This document shows, in pieces, positions 19,901 to 27,820 of a DNA stretch of 64,000 nucleotides (the first letter of the stretch is position 1; every line of letters starts with the position of its first letter). Under the pieces are notes generated by a model. That model was not told where the DNA came from, made no database searches, and saw nothing but the letters and a program-made list of their open reading frames with translations. Location of the stretch: positions 372,001-436,000 of the forward strand of contig NZ_CP027732.1 of the NCBI RefSeq assembly GCF_003852235.1, written 5' to 3'. This DNA comes from Pseudomonas sp. R4-35-07 (GTDB lineage: Bacteria; Pseudomonadota; Gammaproteobacteria; Pseudomonadales; Pseudomonadaceae). The position numbers were made by a program, and so were the translations under genes.

Positions 19901-22900
19901 CTGAGCAACCGTCGCGACCAATTCAGCACCGAAATGAAACTGGTGTCGGGCAGCTTCGACACCTACTACGACGACTTCTGTGACGGCAAGGGCTGTGAAG
20001 TGCACTTCCGCTCGGTTGAGCGCTACGAGGACGTCGTCACCGGCAGTTCCCCCACGGCGTACATCTCGTCGGGCGCAGGCCTGACCGTTGGCGCGCAAAC
20101 CGTCGACAACCTCTACAGCTCCATCTCGGCTGCGGGCAATATCCAGATCGATACCGGTGTACTGAACAACACAGGCGCGGCAGGTGGCGAGGATCGTCAC
20201 TTCGACTCGGAGTTCTATACCCGCAACGACAGCGTCTACAACACGTTCATCATCCGCAGGAACCAGTTCAACCTCTACAACAACCCCAACTCGGCCGACT
20301 ACCGTCCCGGCGAAATGACCATCGCCAAGCTGAGGGACGGGATCGGTAACTTCTACAACGATTCCAGCTATGTCGTCGCCACCGCCGGACGTGTGATTGC
20401 CCCCGCTGTTATTCAGGCGGCTGGATCAGTCACCGTTAACGCTACGCAGCAAATCAACAACAGCGTGATCCGCGCTAACGCCACGGATATCAATACGCCG
20501 GCGCAAAACCGCAATACCAACTCCGACGTGTTTGCCTCCACGGTCAAACCGGCGATCACCGCGCAACTGCCGCCGGACCTTGCCCAGCGCCAGGTCAACC
20601 CGGTGACCTTGCCCGGCTTCAGTTTGCCGACCAGTCAGAACGGCTTGTTCCGCCTCAGCGGCCAGGCCGCGAAAGCCGGCGCAGCGGGTAAAACCGCTAC
20701 CGGCAGCGGTGACTTCAGCGTGAACGGGCGAGTGGTCAGCGCCGCCGAGCGCGAGAAAACCCTCGACTACAGCGCCGTGCAAGAGCGCGGCTTCAGCCTC
20801 GATGGCCAGCCGGTCAGCGGCGCGGTCAACGGCCAGGGCCCGCTGGTGCTGGACGGCCGCGCGCCTTCGGTCACCCGCGTGCAGGGTGTGCCGGACATTG
20901 CCCCGGTGGATAACAGCCACAAATACCTGATCGAAACCAACCCGGCGCTCACCGACCTCAAGCAGTTCATGAGCTCCGACTACCTGCTCGGCAAACTCGG
21001 CTACAACCCCGACGCCAGCTGGAAGCGTCTGGGCGACGGCCTCTACGAGCAACGCCTGATCCGCGAAGCCGTGGTGGCGCGTACCGGCCAGCGCTATATC
21101 AACGGCATCGCCAGCGACGACGCGCTGTTCCGCTACTTGATGGACAACGCCATCTCCTACAAGGACTCGCTCAACCTGCAGCTCGGCGTGTCGCTCACCG
21201 CCGAACAAGTGGCGGCGTTGACCCACGACATCGTCTGGATGGAAGAGGCCGAGGTCAACGGGGAAAAAGTCCTGACCCCGGTGTTATACCTGGCCCAGGC
21301 CAACAACCGCCTGGCGCCCAACGGTGCGTTGATCCAGGGCCAGGATGTCAGCCTGATCAGCGGCGGCGACCTGCACAACAGCGGCACCCTGCGCGCCACC
21401 AACAACCTGAGCATGGTCGCGGGCAACATCGACAACAGCGGCCTGATGCAAGCCGGCAACCGCCTGGAAATGCTCGCCACCGACTCGATCCGCAACAGCC
21501 GTGGCGGCATCATCACCGGTCGCGACATCAGCGCCACGGCGGTGACCGGCGACATCATCAACGAGCGCACCGTCACCACCTTCAAGCGCGACGGCGAGAA
21601 ATTCCAACTGCGCGACGACGTGGTCAGCGATGCCTCGCGCTTCGAAGCAACCGATACCCTGCGGCTTAACGCCGGCCGGGATGTGCTCAACGTAGGCAGC
21701 AATCTAAAGGCTGGCGGCAACGCCAGCGTGACCGCAGGCCGCGACGTAGTGATCGCCAGCCAGACCGAAGAAGACAGCGCCGCCTACCAGCGCCGCCGGG
21801 TCAAAAGCACCGAGCAAACCCTGCTGCAACACGGCTCCAGCGTGGAGGTGGGCGGCAACCTCGCCATCGACGCCCGACGCGACATCGCCGTGGTCGCCAG
21901 CACCGTCAGCGCAGCCAAAGACCTCAGCGTCAAAGCCGGCGAAAACCTGACCCTGGCCGCCGCCGCCAACGAACAACACGACTACTCCAAAGGCAAAAAA
22001 GGCGACACCAAAACCACCACCCAACTGGACAGCGTCACCCAACAAAGCGCCGAACTCAAAGCCGGCGGCGACCTGATCGCCGTGGCCGGCACCGACCTGA
22101 CCCTGGTCGCCAGCAAAATCAGCGCGGGCAACGAAGCCTACGTGCATGCCGACAACGAACTGCAACTGCTCGCCGCACAAGACAGTAATTATTCGCTGTA
22201 TGACATGAGCAAGAAAGGCGGGTGGGGCAGCAAGAAGACTCAGCGGGATGAAGTGACCGATGTGAAGAACATCGGCAGTGAGATCAAGATTGGGGGAGAC
22301 CTGACGCTGGAAAGTGGTGGGAATCAGAAGTATCAGGCGGCGAAGCTCGACAGTGGCGGGGATATAGCGATTGTCAGTGGTGGGGCGGTGACGTTTGAAG
22401 CGGTGAAGGATTTGCATCAGGAGAGTCATGAGAAGAGTAAAAGTGACTTGGCGTGGAACAGTGCCAAGGGGAAGGGAAATACTGATGAGACGTTGCGTCA
22501 GACGGAAATAGTGGCGCAGGGAAAACTAGCCATTCAGGCTGTGAATGGGCTGAAGATCGATCTCAAGAAAATCGACCAGCGCTCCGTCAGCGAGACTATC
22601 GACGTCATGGTCAAAGCAGACCCGCAACTGGCTTGGCTGAAAGAGGCCGAGAAACGCGGAGATGTGGATTGGCGCAAAGTGCAGGAAATGCATGACTCGT
22701 TCAAGTACAGCCATTCCAGTCTTGGGCAGGGCGCGATGCTGGCGATCATTATTGTGGTTACCGCGCTGACAGCGGGTGCCGCCAGTGGGGCGTTAGGTGC
22801 AGCGGCAGGCGCTGGTGCCGGATCGGGCACCGCAATGGCTGCGGCGGGTAGCTCTGCGATGGTTACAGCAGGTACAGCGGTCGGGACGGCTGCGGCTGGA

Positions 22901-23647
22901 TGGGGGAACGTTATGATCACCACGGCCTTATCCTCAATGGCAGGCACGGCGGCTGCGAGCACCATCAATAACAAAGGCAATCTCGGTCAGGTATTCAAGG
23001 ACGTCACCAGCGAAGATAGCCTGAAGGGCTATGCAACCGCCTCCGTGATCGCTGGTTTTGGTGCAGCGTTTACCGACGGGTGGGGTAGAGAGTTGACGTC
23101 CGAAGGCAACTATAAAACAGTGAGTTACGCTGAGCGTGTCAAAGCCTACACTGCCAATACCGCATTGAAAGGGGCACTGAGTGGGAAGGATAAGGATTCT
23201 TGGATGACCATTGCCGGGACTGGGGCGTTAATGGAAATCTATCAGTATTCGGCTGGACGAGGACCTGATGTTAGACCAGGAGTGGATAGGCAAACTGGAG
23301 CCGCATACAAAGTTGGTCCGGATGGTTTTGTACCGATGGAATTAACGGACGGGGTGATGCGAGAGGGCAAGAATATCGGCTTAAATAAAGCAATTGGTTG
23401 CGAAGCTTTTTATGCTGTGTGCCATGGAACGCCGATTAGTAACATGTTAAATAATATACCGGGATTCAACGCTTTTGCGGCATTGCACGATGGGTGGATG
23501 ATTGATTTGGAAGCTTATAAAGGTGCCGAGATGTCCTTGTTTGAAAATTTAGGTAGTATGCCTCCTGCGCTTATCACTAACTATGGCGGCTTATATGACA
23601 AGTATCGGCCTCAGATTGAGGCGGAGAAAAAACGTGAGAAAAATTAA
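13946..23647 (+). CDS. Giant filamentous hemagglutinin / CdiA-like TpsA exoprotein
   Basis: A 3233-residue secreted protein. Residues 1–50 are an extended signal region. Residues about 50–290 form the TPS secretion domain with the conserved NPNL and NPYGI motifs, recognised by TpsB POTRA domains. From about 290 to 1950, roughly 20-residue repeats (LDNxxGGxIxSxxxLxL) build a beta-helical stalk. A second repeat zone follows to about 2750. Residues about 2900–3090 match the hydrophobic DUF637-type hemagglutinin domain (NNKGNLGQVFKDVTSEDSLK). The last ~125 residues are a distinct tip with CHGTPISNML and PGFNAFAALHDGWM; I do not recognise its activity and see no VENN motif. Codon use shifts from C-ending to mixed near 22180, and the tip is AT-rich. 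It may be an adhesin, a contact-dependent inhibition toxin, or both. Confidence 0.9.
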   Translation: MDVRQFAFLARQPSAALKPRNAFFGLPKRGLALILANALFWQPLLAQAEGIVVSAPGTTVGAAGNGVPVVNIATPNGAGLSHNQFQQYNVGPNGVILNNATGTVVNTQLGGYIVGNPNLKGGAASVILNEVNGGSASQLRGYTEVAGQSAKVIVANPYGITCSGCGFINTPNVTLTTGKPVLDPTGQLKSYQVDGGAVTIDGEGLNASNVDRFDIITRSAKINAQINARELNVIAGRNDVDAQSLNTTPRADDGSAKPELAIDSSALGGMYAGAIKLVGTEAGVGVKLDGTLAASGGDIQLDANGRLSMVNAKASEAVVIKADQLDATGAIYAGTRIDAHTTTGLSNQKSLAARDSISLTSSGQVINNGIIEAGVNGDESRNASGDVNLTAASLQNTQSVVASRTLMVTAAQTLNNQGGTLSGVNTVVSAGQLDNRGGRVLGAEALKVNATGLDNRAAGLVHSDNSTDVTVTAALDNQNGRVIGLKRLTLNAGQLTNDNGLVASQEQAQVTAGALSNRAGEISAQQTTLSATSLDNRSGKLLGSQLNVTASGAIDNRLGIFSATSLLTVQAASLDNSDQGAVASQGNLTATIAGLFDNHNQGNLVSQGAQQVRVGQLNNAQAGLVSSKTTLALHGDTLANQSGQVIADGALTLTGGSVDNSNGGQLSSHSRLTLNANQLDNSAGRISAKGDLQATVGVLNQQAGELVSEGALSLTGTSVDNRNGGFIAATNGVDLRSQSVLNQQGEISSQAKVLLVADQLNNNAGKVIGDSGLSLTVQRLLNQSKGLLAGRDGLVLNGGQLDNSLGGRITSQKDLNINLSGDLLNHDQGTLLSEGTLTVKAGTLDNRQGGILSAANALSITTDGQLNNQAGKLLADGAATLVSAALNNSQGGVISAKQQVDVRSAGLDNSQRGSISSDAGITLNAGQLDNSQQGSIFAKSTVKATLTGLDQHDRGELVSDTHIDLDLNHGQLINRDHGLIATPGQLLLSNLGSVDNSQGGEISSTQSFLLTADALNNRGGKVISGDSLQVRIAKALDNSVEGVLSAKNLLQVDAGSLDNQAGGALASRGALDLKVTGLLDNHNQGLISAATALTATSGTLNNSDKGRLSAGTFHTLNTGALNNSQGGQLVSDGSLTITAANVDNRSGVIGSQHALNLTVANLDNGAGLINSQSDLTLAGQRVDSSRDGEISSKGDLKLTIQKLIQRQGRLIGERAVSLDLQGGDLDNSAGLISAKGPLTFARLANLNNREQGEISSQTAFSVAAKRIDNGDRGVILSADQLRLEADAVVNADKGLISGWNGLTVVGGSLDNSAEGTLSSKSGILQTTLTGALDNHAAGALVSQGKQTISAASLNNDQGIISGQADVSLTVAGRLDNSNGGLISAGQHLDFNHAQSEILNRGGQISAASITLIGQSLDNSAGQLISQGTLEGTLSGALINANNARLASGAALLLNASSLDNRGGQLVSQDRLDLTLADDLDNRDKGTLASQKDLVIKLLAGDINNQQDGLIFSQKGKLDLAARTLNNQKGTLQSQADNRLRLSGALNNQGGRVDSLSGNLDLEAASVANTAGGILNSSKGWIKLVSGLFDNGSGITQAQSLDITANGGLLNQLGHLSALAGENRIVTSSFNNQGGGVYADTLLKVTAQDFDNQGTAAGNGGKVGARTIDFGLTGTLSNRFGLIESDETLGLTAQTISNVGGTLRAMGRSGSTRISTQGLFDNRLGALESANEELNLQAASLDNNGGRIVHTGSGTFDLTSDQVTRAGGSFITSGQLDITAAKWTNSSVIQAARLNLDIGEFTQTASGQLLGAQSLTGIGGTWTNEGLLASDGILNLTLTGGYSGNGRVSSLGAMSLTSARMDLGDNARIAGGALTQINSTTLNNRGRLTAIGDLTVNATTLNNYGTLGGAGKVRLNATHLLNDKGLIFSGNDMTLRVSDFSNRYGDVYSLGGLDIARDDANGRSALIENVSGTLESTGNMRLLADTLSNRRDQFSTEMKLVSGSFDTYYDDFCDGKGCEVHFRSVERYEDVVTGSSPTAYISSGAGLTVGAQTVDNLYSSISAAGNIQIDTGVLNNTGAAGGEDRHFDSEFYTRNDSVYNTFIIRRNQFNLYNNPNSADYRPGEMTIAKLRDGIGNFYNDSSYVVATAGRVIAPAVIQAAGSVTVNATQQINNSVIRANATDINTPAQNRNTNSDVFASTVKPAITAQLPPDLAQRQVNPVTLPGFSLPTSQNGLFRLSGQAAKAGAAGKTATGSGDFSVNGRVVSAAEREKTLDYSAVQERGFSLDGQPVSGAVNGQGPLVLDGRAPSVTRVQGVPDIAPVDNSHKYLIETNPALTDLKQFMSSDYLLGKLGYNPDASWKRLGDGLYEQRLIREAVVARTGQRYINGIASDDALFRYLMDNAISYKDSLNLQLGVSLTAEQVAALTHDIVWMEEAEVNGEKVLTPVLYLAQANNRLAPNGALIQGQDVSLISGGDLHNSGTLRATNNLSMVAGNIDNSGLMQAGNRLEMLATDSIRNSRGGIITGRDISATAVTGDIINERTVTTFKRDGEKFQLRDDVVSDASRFEATDTLRLNAGRDVLNVGSNLKAGGNASVTAGRDVVIASQTEEDSAAYQRRRVKSTEQTLLQHGSSVEVGGNLAIDARRDIAVVASTVSAAKDLSVKAGENLTLAAAANEQHDYSKGKKGDTKTTTQLDSVTQQSAELKAGGDLIAVAGTDLTLVASKISAGNEAYVHADNELQLLAAQDSNYSLYDMSKKGGWGSKKTQRDEVTDVKNIGSEIKIGGDLTLESGGNQKYQAAKLDSGGDIAIVSGGAVTFEAVKDLHQESHEKSKSDLAWNSAKGKGNTDETLRQTEIVAQGKLAIQAVNGLKIDLKKIDQRSVSETIDVMVKADPQLAWLKEAEKRGDVDWRKVQEMHDSFKYSHSSLGQGAMLAIIIVVTALTAGAASGALGAAAGAGAGSGTAMAAAGSSAMVTAGTAVGTAAAGWGNVMITTALSSMAGTAAASTINNKGNLGQVFKDVTSEDSLKGYATASVIAGFGAAFTDGWGRELTSEGNYKTVSYAERVKAYTANTALKGALSGKDKDSWMTIAGTGALMEIYQYSAGRGPDVRPGVDRQTGAAYKVGPDGFVPMELTDGVMREGKNIGLNKAIGCEAFYAVCHGTPISNMLNNIPGFNAFAALHDGWMIDLEAYKGAEMSLFENLGSMPPALITNYGGLYDKYRPQIEAEKKREKN

Positions 23648-23975
23648 TTTGATCATAATGGCTTTGATATCTTTGGTCGGATGCGCGCCCTCGCGTTCGG
23701 CATGGGTATCAAGCAAGGATGGGTGGGTGGGGACGAGTTTTGAGTCCCATGTGTATAGTATTTGCTCGCGTACACCGCATACTTGCGTGGAGCCTTTTTG
23801 GTCACCTGCCGTTAATAGTGAGAAGTTTGATAATATAGTCAATGAAGTAGGAGGGCGGCGATACTATATTACATGGATAAGGGAGTGTCGTTATTCCGTT
23901 CTTGTATCTCCAGAAGGAAAGATTGTTTCGTGGCGATATGAAACTGATAATACTAAAAGCTGTTATATTTTCTAA
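23634..23975 (+). CDS. Cys-rich lipoprotein overlapping tpsA; candidate immunity protein
   Basis: A 113-residue protein read from GTG at 23634, overlapping the last 14 bases of tpsA. The N-terminus (MRKINLIIMALISLVGC) is a short lipoprotein signal peptide with lipobox LVGC, so the mature protein would be membrane-anchored outside the cytoplasm. Mature residues include five further cysteines (SICSRTPHTC, RECRY, KSCYIF), suggesting disulfides. No database family comes to mind. Its overlap with tpsA and matching AT-rich composition are what is expected of the immunity partner of the TpsA tip; an extracytoplasmic immunity protein would imply a toxin that acts in the periplasm or membrane. This role is inference. 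An ATG start at 23658 is possible but would lose the positive signal end. Confidence 0.6.
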   Translation: MRKINLIIMALISLVGCAPSRSAWVSSKDGWVGTSFESHVYSICSRTPHTCVEPFWSPAVNSEKFDNIVNEVGGRRYYITWIRECRYSVLVSPEGKIVSWRYETDNTKSCYIF

Positions 23976-24165
23976 TTCTTTTGTAGCGCTGTAAATAGCC
24001 AGGAATGAGGGCAGGTCCGAAGACTAGAAAGAGTGCAGATTTTTCTCAGAATAATAAGTCTGTCCCCTTTTTTGCACTAGCAGGTAACGACAGATAAAGG
24101 GATTTCATTTATGCAAAAGCGCCTGCGCGATAGGCGTGGTGTACGATTGATTTAGGAAGGTAATC
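23976..24165. other. AT-rich spacer with a GTCTGTCCCC motif
   Basis: No gene seen. At 24058–24075 it carries GTCTGTCCCCTTTTTTGC, a motif that recurs in modified form beside the insertion sequence at about 25660–25675 (reverse) and 26999–27017. It may mark a recombination point between displaced modules. Confidence 0.4.
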
Positions 24166-24720
24166 ATGACCGTTTTGAAAGTTGAAAAAAAAGATTTGAG
24201 TTTTTTGCTTGATAGACTGTCAAGTGTCATTAATTTTAATAAAGACCTGCCGATGAATGTTTTTGTCGGTGGTGGATTTTTATTTTGGTTTTTTGAGAGG
24301 CCATTGCTCTGTTATTTTGAGGTTTTTGCAGAGTTGATCTCAAAGAGTGTTTCCAGCTTTAAGTCGGATGTATTTATAAAGTTTTCAGGGGGTGAACCAT
24401 TGGAGAGTTCTTGCTTTTCCTTAGATGGGAAGGACTTAGAGAGAGATATTCCTTGGTTGAGTAGTAGGTTTGACAATTTTTTTGATGGGGCAGTTGGCTA
24501 TCCAGTTGTTATATGCGATGGCGCATGCAATTGGGTTGCCTTTGAAAGTGCATGTGAGGAGTTTGGTGTTGTTGCTGTGAAAGAATCGGAGCTTCAAGAG
24601 GTTTTTTATGAGTATTTAAACTCCAATTTTATCTCGATGGAGGAGTTGACGGAGCTGGCGGCCGGTTCTTCCGTGGAAGGTAAAATCGCGAAAGCTCTAA
24701 TTTCTTCCTATTGTAGATAG
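24166..24720 (+). CDS. Unknown AT-rich small protein; possible orphan immunity gene
   Basis: A 184-residue soluble protein (MTVLKVEKKDLSFLLDRLSS) not assignable to a family by eye. It is acidic, rich in Phe and Ser, with no signal peptide and no catalytic motif. AGGAAGG upstream at 24151–24160 supports the ATG at 24166. Base composition is much more AT-rich than the core genome. Position after a TpsA/lipoprotein pair is typical of orphan immunity genes left by successive toxin-tip replacements, which is inference. Confidence 0.5.
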   Translation: MTVLKVEKKDLSFLLDRLSSVINFNKDLPMNVFVGGGFLFWFFERPLLCYFEVFAELISKSVSSFKSDVFIKFSGGEPLESSCFSLDGKDLERDIPWLSSRFDNFFDGAVGYPVVICDGACNWVAFESACEEFGVVAVKESELQEVFYEYLNSNFISMEELTELAAGSSVEGKIAKALISSYCR

Positions 24721-24870
24721 TTGGTGAAATACAACAGGTTTTGCTGGGAAGGTAGCAGACGATATTCCGGGGAAGCAGCGTCAGACCACAGTTTCAATCT
24801 TTAATGGCTTGGTGTTTTTGTTATGCGCAGGCCCCCTTTTTCTATTTTAAGGTAAGGCGAAAAGTTGATA
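24721..24870. other. Inter-gene remnant
   Basis: No intact gene. A short open stretch from about 24726 reads protein-like (TGFAGKVADDIPGKQRQTTV) but has no start codon and may be the remains of a displaced toxin tip. Confidence is low because it is only about 20 residues. Confidence 0.25.
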
Positions 24871-25653
24871 ATGATAAGCTCACATCATAAAGCACATGTT
24901 TTTAAAAAATTCTTAAAATTAATTACTTATTTAATTGGGTGTTCAGCCCTAACCTTAAGCTGTTTAGTTTTTGCTAACTCCAGCGCATTATTTTCTGATG
25001 AAAGCCTTGATATGTATGATGCACCAAAACTAATAGAGGAAGGAAGGTACAAAGAAGCAAAAGCCATACTGATAAAAGAGGAGAAAAGCATAACTGATCT
25101 TTCAAGGTTATGTTCTATATACAGCTATATGCTCGGTATATCATCAATTACTGAAAATAAATCAGAGGGGGCAAAATACGCTGAGTTATTTCAAAAGTGT
25201 TACTCGGTGGACAGTGACCCATATGTTTTTTTGGGAGTCATGACCCTTTATTTTAAAGGTGAGTACGAGAAGGCGGAACGCATTACGGATAAACTTTTAA
25301 ATAAGGTAAGTGGTGAATTGATAAAAGGAGGGAAGTCAGACGCTAAAATTTTTATGGATAAAAACTTAGTATCTTCCATGTATAGGCTCAAAGCTTTTAT
25401 TATATTAAGTCGAGACGAGCCACAAAAGATGAAATATACTGTAGTTTCTTTTGCAGAAAAATCTTATGAGGTTACTCCATTTGGCGATGCTGAAGCTTTT
25501 TTGGCTGCTATTTATCAGCTTTATGGTGAGACTAATCTTTCAAAATCACTGTTAGAGAAAAGTGATGGGAGAACCAGTGAAGCACACGCCGCTGATGTAA
25601 TACTGAATTCGCTTAAGCAGAAAGTAAATAATGCTCCAGGCTTATCTCAATGA
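24871..25653 (+). CDS. Exported TPR-like protein, function unknown
   Basis: A 260-residue protein (MISSHHKAHVFKKFLKL) with an N-terminal hydrophobic export segment. Either LIGC near residue 24 is a lipobox, or a signal peptidase I site follows LVFANS near residue 37. The mature part is alpha-helical with TPR-like spacing (LIEEGRYKEAKAIL, then YLFKGEYEKAER-type helices near residue 130). TTG at 24865 is an alternative start. The gene is AT-rich and ends 22 bases before the insertion sequence. I do not recognise a family; helical-repeat proteins of this sort are often found beside toxin genes, so an immunity or accessory role is possible. Confidence 0.5.
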   Translation: MISSHHKAHVFKKFLKLITYLIGCSALTLSCLVFANSSALFSDESLDMYDAPKLIEEGRYKEAKAILIKEEKSITDLSRLCSIYSYMLGISSITENKSEGAKYAELFQKCYSVDSDPYVFLGVMTLYFKGEYEKAERITDKLLNKVSGELIKGGKSDAKIFMDKNLVSSMYRLKAFIILSRDEPQKMKYTVVSFAEKSYEVTPFGDAEAFLAAIYQLYGETNLSKSLLEKSDGRTSEAHAADVILNSLKQKVNNAPGLSQ

Positions 25654-25675
25654 TACTGGCAAATGGGGTCAGACC

Positions 25676-26998
25676 CTGAGGGATCCCCGATTTTTCTTAC
25701 CAAAAATCAAGAAGTTGGAATATTGAAGAGGCCTGCATGAGCCGGCAACTTGGTTTGCACCACACAAAAACAAGAACCCGATCCCATGCAGGCCATCCGA
25801 TTTTTACACAGAGCGCTCGCTCAAGCACTGCCTTCAATCCATTCTCGCCGCCTGACAACGCTGATGAGTTGTGTCAGTTCGTTACTGCAAGGCCGTCGCC
25901 TGACGCTGACAGCGCTGGGACGTTTTATGCCAGGTCAGGCGTATCCAAAACATGCGATCAAGCGAGTGGACCGATTGTTGGGTAATCAACACCTCAGAGC
26001 AGAGCGGCCACTGTTCTATTGGGTGATGCTGCGGGCGTTGTTGGGCTCCTTGAAACATCCTTTAATCTTGGTCGACTGGTCTCGAATTGATGCGTCTGGC
26101 GACGCCTTTTTGTTGAGAGCCGCGGTCCCGTTTGCGGGACGCTCGTTTCCTATTTATGAAAGCGTTCATGAGCGCGAGAGTTGCCCCAAATATCAAAGTC
26201 GCCTGCTCAAAACGTTGGCTGCATTACTACCTGAGGGATGCGTTCCAGTCCTGGTCACTGATGCAGGTTTCCGGCGCCCCTGGATGAAAGCCGTAGCGGC
26301 GCAGGGCTGGTATTACGTGGCCCGCATACGAAATCGTGAGCTTTATCGCCGCGAAGAAAATGACTGGCAGCCTGTGAAGAATTTGTACGCTTTAGCCACT
26401 TCATCACCTAAGTCGTTAGGCCGTTTCGAGCTGACGCGTAGCGCCCCTCACTTCATCGATTTGTACTGCGTCCGCCATTCAGCCAAGGGTCGTAAGCATC
26501 AACGGGTCACCGGCTCAATTGCCAGAAGCAAGCTCAGCCGGCAGTCTGCCAGACGTGAGCGTGAACCGTGGTTGCTTGCCAGCAACCTGAAGCAAGAGGA
26601 GTGGAATCCAGCAAAAGTCGTGGCGATTTATAAGCGCCGTATGCAGATCGAAGAAGGCTTCCGAGATGTAAAAAGTGAGCACCTGGGATTGGGCCTGAAT
26701 CTGCATCGAAGCCATTGTCCCAAGCGCATCGAAGTGTTGTTGTTGATTGCCGCTTTGGCCAACTACCTCATCTTCTTAACGGGGTTGCAGGCACGGGAGA
26801 ACCAATTGGAGCGGCGCTATCAAAGCAATAGCCTAAAAGAGAGGCGAGTCCTTTCATTGTGGCGATTAGGTTTGGAATACTGGCGCAGTTGCACCGATTT
26901 TGGTGGCCGAGAACACTTGGAAATACTGGAGCATGCTCTGCGTGATGAGGTGCATCATCAGGCACAGAGCTTGGCGTAAATTTGTGGGGATCCCTCAG
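25676..26998 (+). mobile_element. IS4-family insertion sequence (IS10-like ends)
   Basis: A 1323-base element bounded by perfect 13-base terminal inverted repeats CTGAGGGATCCCC (25676–25688 and 26986–26998), similar to the CTGAGAGATCCCC ends of IS10. The inverted match extends outward imperfectly (GGGGTCAGACC on the left, the reverse of GGTCTGTCCCT on the right), so the true ends may be 25665 and 27009. No target duplication is evident with either choice. It carries one transposase. Confidence 0.85.
25786..26979 (+). CDS. IS4-family transposase
   Basis: A protein of about 397 residues starting at the ATG at 25786 (MQAIRFLHRALAQAL); a longer frame from 25750 exists but the shorter start fits the family. 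DDE-type catalytic features are visible: the first Asp in ILVDWSRID (about residue 90), the second in VLVTDAGFRRPW (about residue 165) and the Y-(2)-R-(3)-E-(6)-K signature in YKRRMQIEEGFRDVKSE (about residues 284–300). The gene appears intact and fills most of the element. Confidence 0.88.
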   Translation: MQAIRFLHRALAQALPSIHSRRLTTLMSCVSSLLQGRRLTLTALGRFMPGQAYPKHAIKRVDRLLGNQHLRAERPLFYWVMLRALLGSLKHPLILVDWSRIDASGDAFLLRAAVPFAGRSFPIYESVHERESCPKYQSRLLKTLAALLPEGCVPVLVTDAGFRRPWMKAVAAQGWYYVARIRNRELYRREENDWQPVKNLYALATSSPKSLGRFELTRSAPHFIDLYCVRHSAKGRKHQRVTGSIARSKLSRQSARREREPWLLASNLKQEEWNPAKVVAIYKRRMQIEEGFRDVKSEHLGLGLNLHRSHCPKRIEVLLLIAALANYLIFLTGLQARENQLERRYQSNSLKERRVLSLWRLGLEYWRSCTDFGGREHLEILEHALRDEVHHQAQSLA

Positions 26999-27109
26999 GG
27001 TCTGTCCCTATTTTTTCTACAAAATACTAGATGGGTCCACTTTTGCGAGGTGCTTGTAAAAATTAGAATTTTCTTAAGCTCAGTCGCTACTCGGTAAAGG
27101 ATTAAACCT

Positions 27110-27814
27110 ATGCTATTGAAGGCTGTGTTGCTACTTATTGGTTTTACTGCGGCAGTCTTAAATGCCGAGGCCGAAATAATGCCTGGTGAGGTGGAGTACC
27201 AACAAGGAGTAGCTATCCTGAGTGAAACCGACCCTCGGGTAGTCGAGTTGTTGAGATCATTCCATGCAAACAAAAATGCCCGTGATTCTGACGCTCTCAT
27301 GGATAATTTGCGTAAGAAGAACATGCATGCCGTCCAACGGCTCAGCGAATCTGCTGCGCTCGGCCATCCCGTGGCTCAATATCGGCTTGCGCTCTATTAT
27401 CAAGCGTACTTGATTCCGGATAGCGAGCAGAAGGTTTGCCAATTATATAAATCGAGCTTGCAGCAAGGGTTTGCGCCAGCTGTGCTGCGTGTAGCCAACG
27501 CCTGCATGATTTATACCTTGGGACCAGAATTTATGCCTCTTCTGGAGAAAGCATTTGACCGGATGTCGCAGTTTTCGAGTTACTACCCACAACCGACTGT
27601 CTATTTGGAGTGTGGCAAATCAATGCCTACAGATGTTGAACTCCAATGGGGAAGTCAGAATGACTACCTTGCTGAGCTCTATAAGCTCATGGCTAGCCAG
27701 TTTGGTCGTGGGGCGGAAATGCCCAAGCGCATTGAGTACCTTGAAAAGGCGCTTGCAACTAATGGTTGCCCTGCTGCGCGAAAAAAGCTGGATATCTATC
27801 GGTCACCAAAATAA
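27110..27814 (+). CDS. Exported Sel1/TPR-like protein, function unknown
   Basis: A 234-residue protein with a cleavable signal peptide (MLLKAVLLLIGFTAAVLNAEA). The mature part has Sel1-like helical repeats: HAVQRLSESAALGHPVAQYR (about residues 70–90) and a similar helix pair near LYKSSLQQGFAPAVLR, plus PKRIEYLEKALA near the end. Four cysteines are present. Exported Sel1 proteins often accompany secreted effectors as immunity or adaptor proteins. Here it lies just after the insertion sequence and before broken genes, so such a role is inference only. Confidence 0.55.
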   Translation: MLLKAVLLLIGFTAAVLNAEAEIMPGEVEYQQGVAILSETDPRVVELLRSFHANKNARDSDALMDNLRKKNMHAVQRLSESAALGHPVAQYRLALYYQAYLIPDSEQKVCQLYKSSLQQGFAPAVLRVANACMIYTLGPEFMPLLEKAFDRMSQFSSYYPQPTVYLECGKSMPTDVELQWGSQNDYLAELYKLMASQFGRGAEMPKRIEYLEKALATNGCPAARKKLDIYRSPK

Positions 27815-27820
27815 TTCAGT

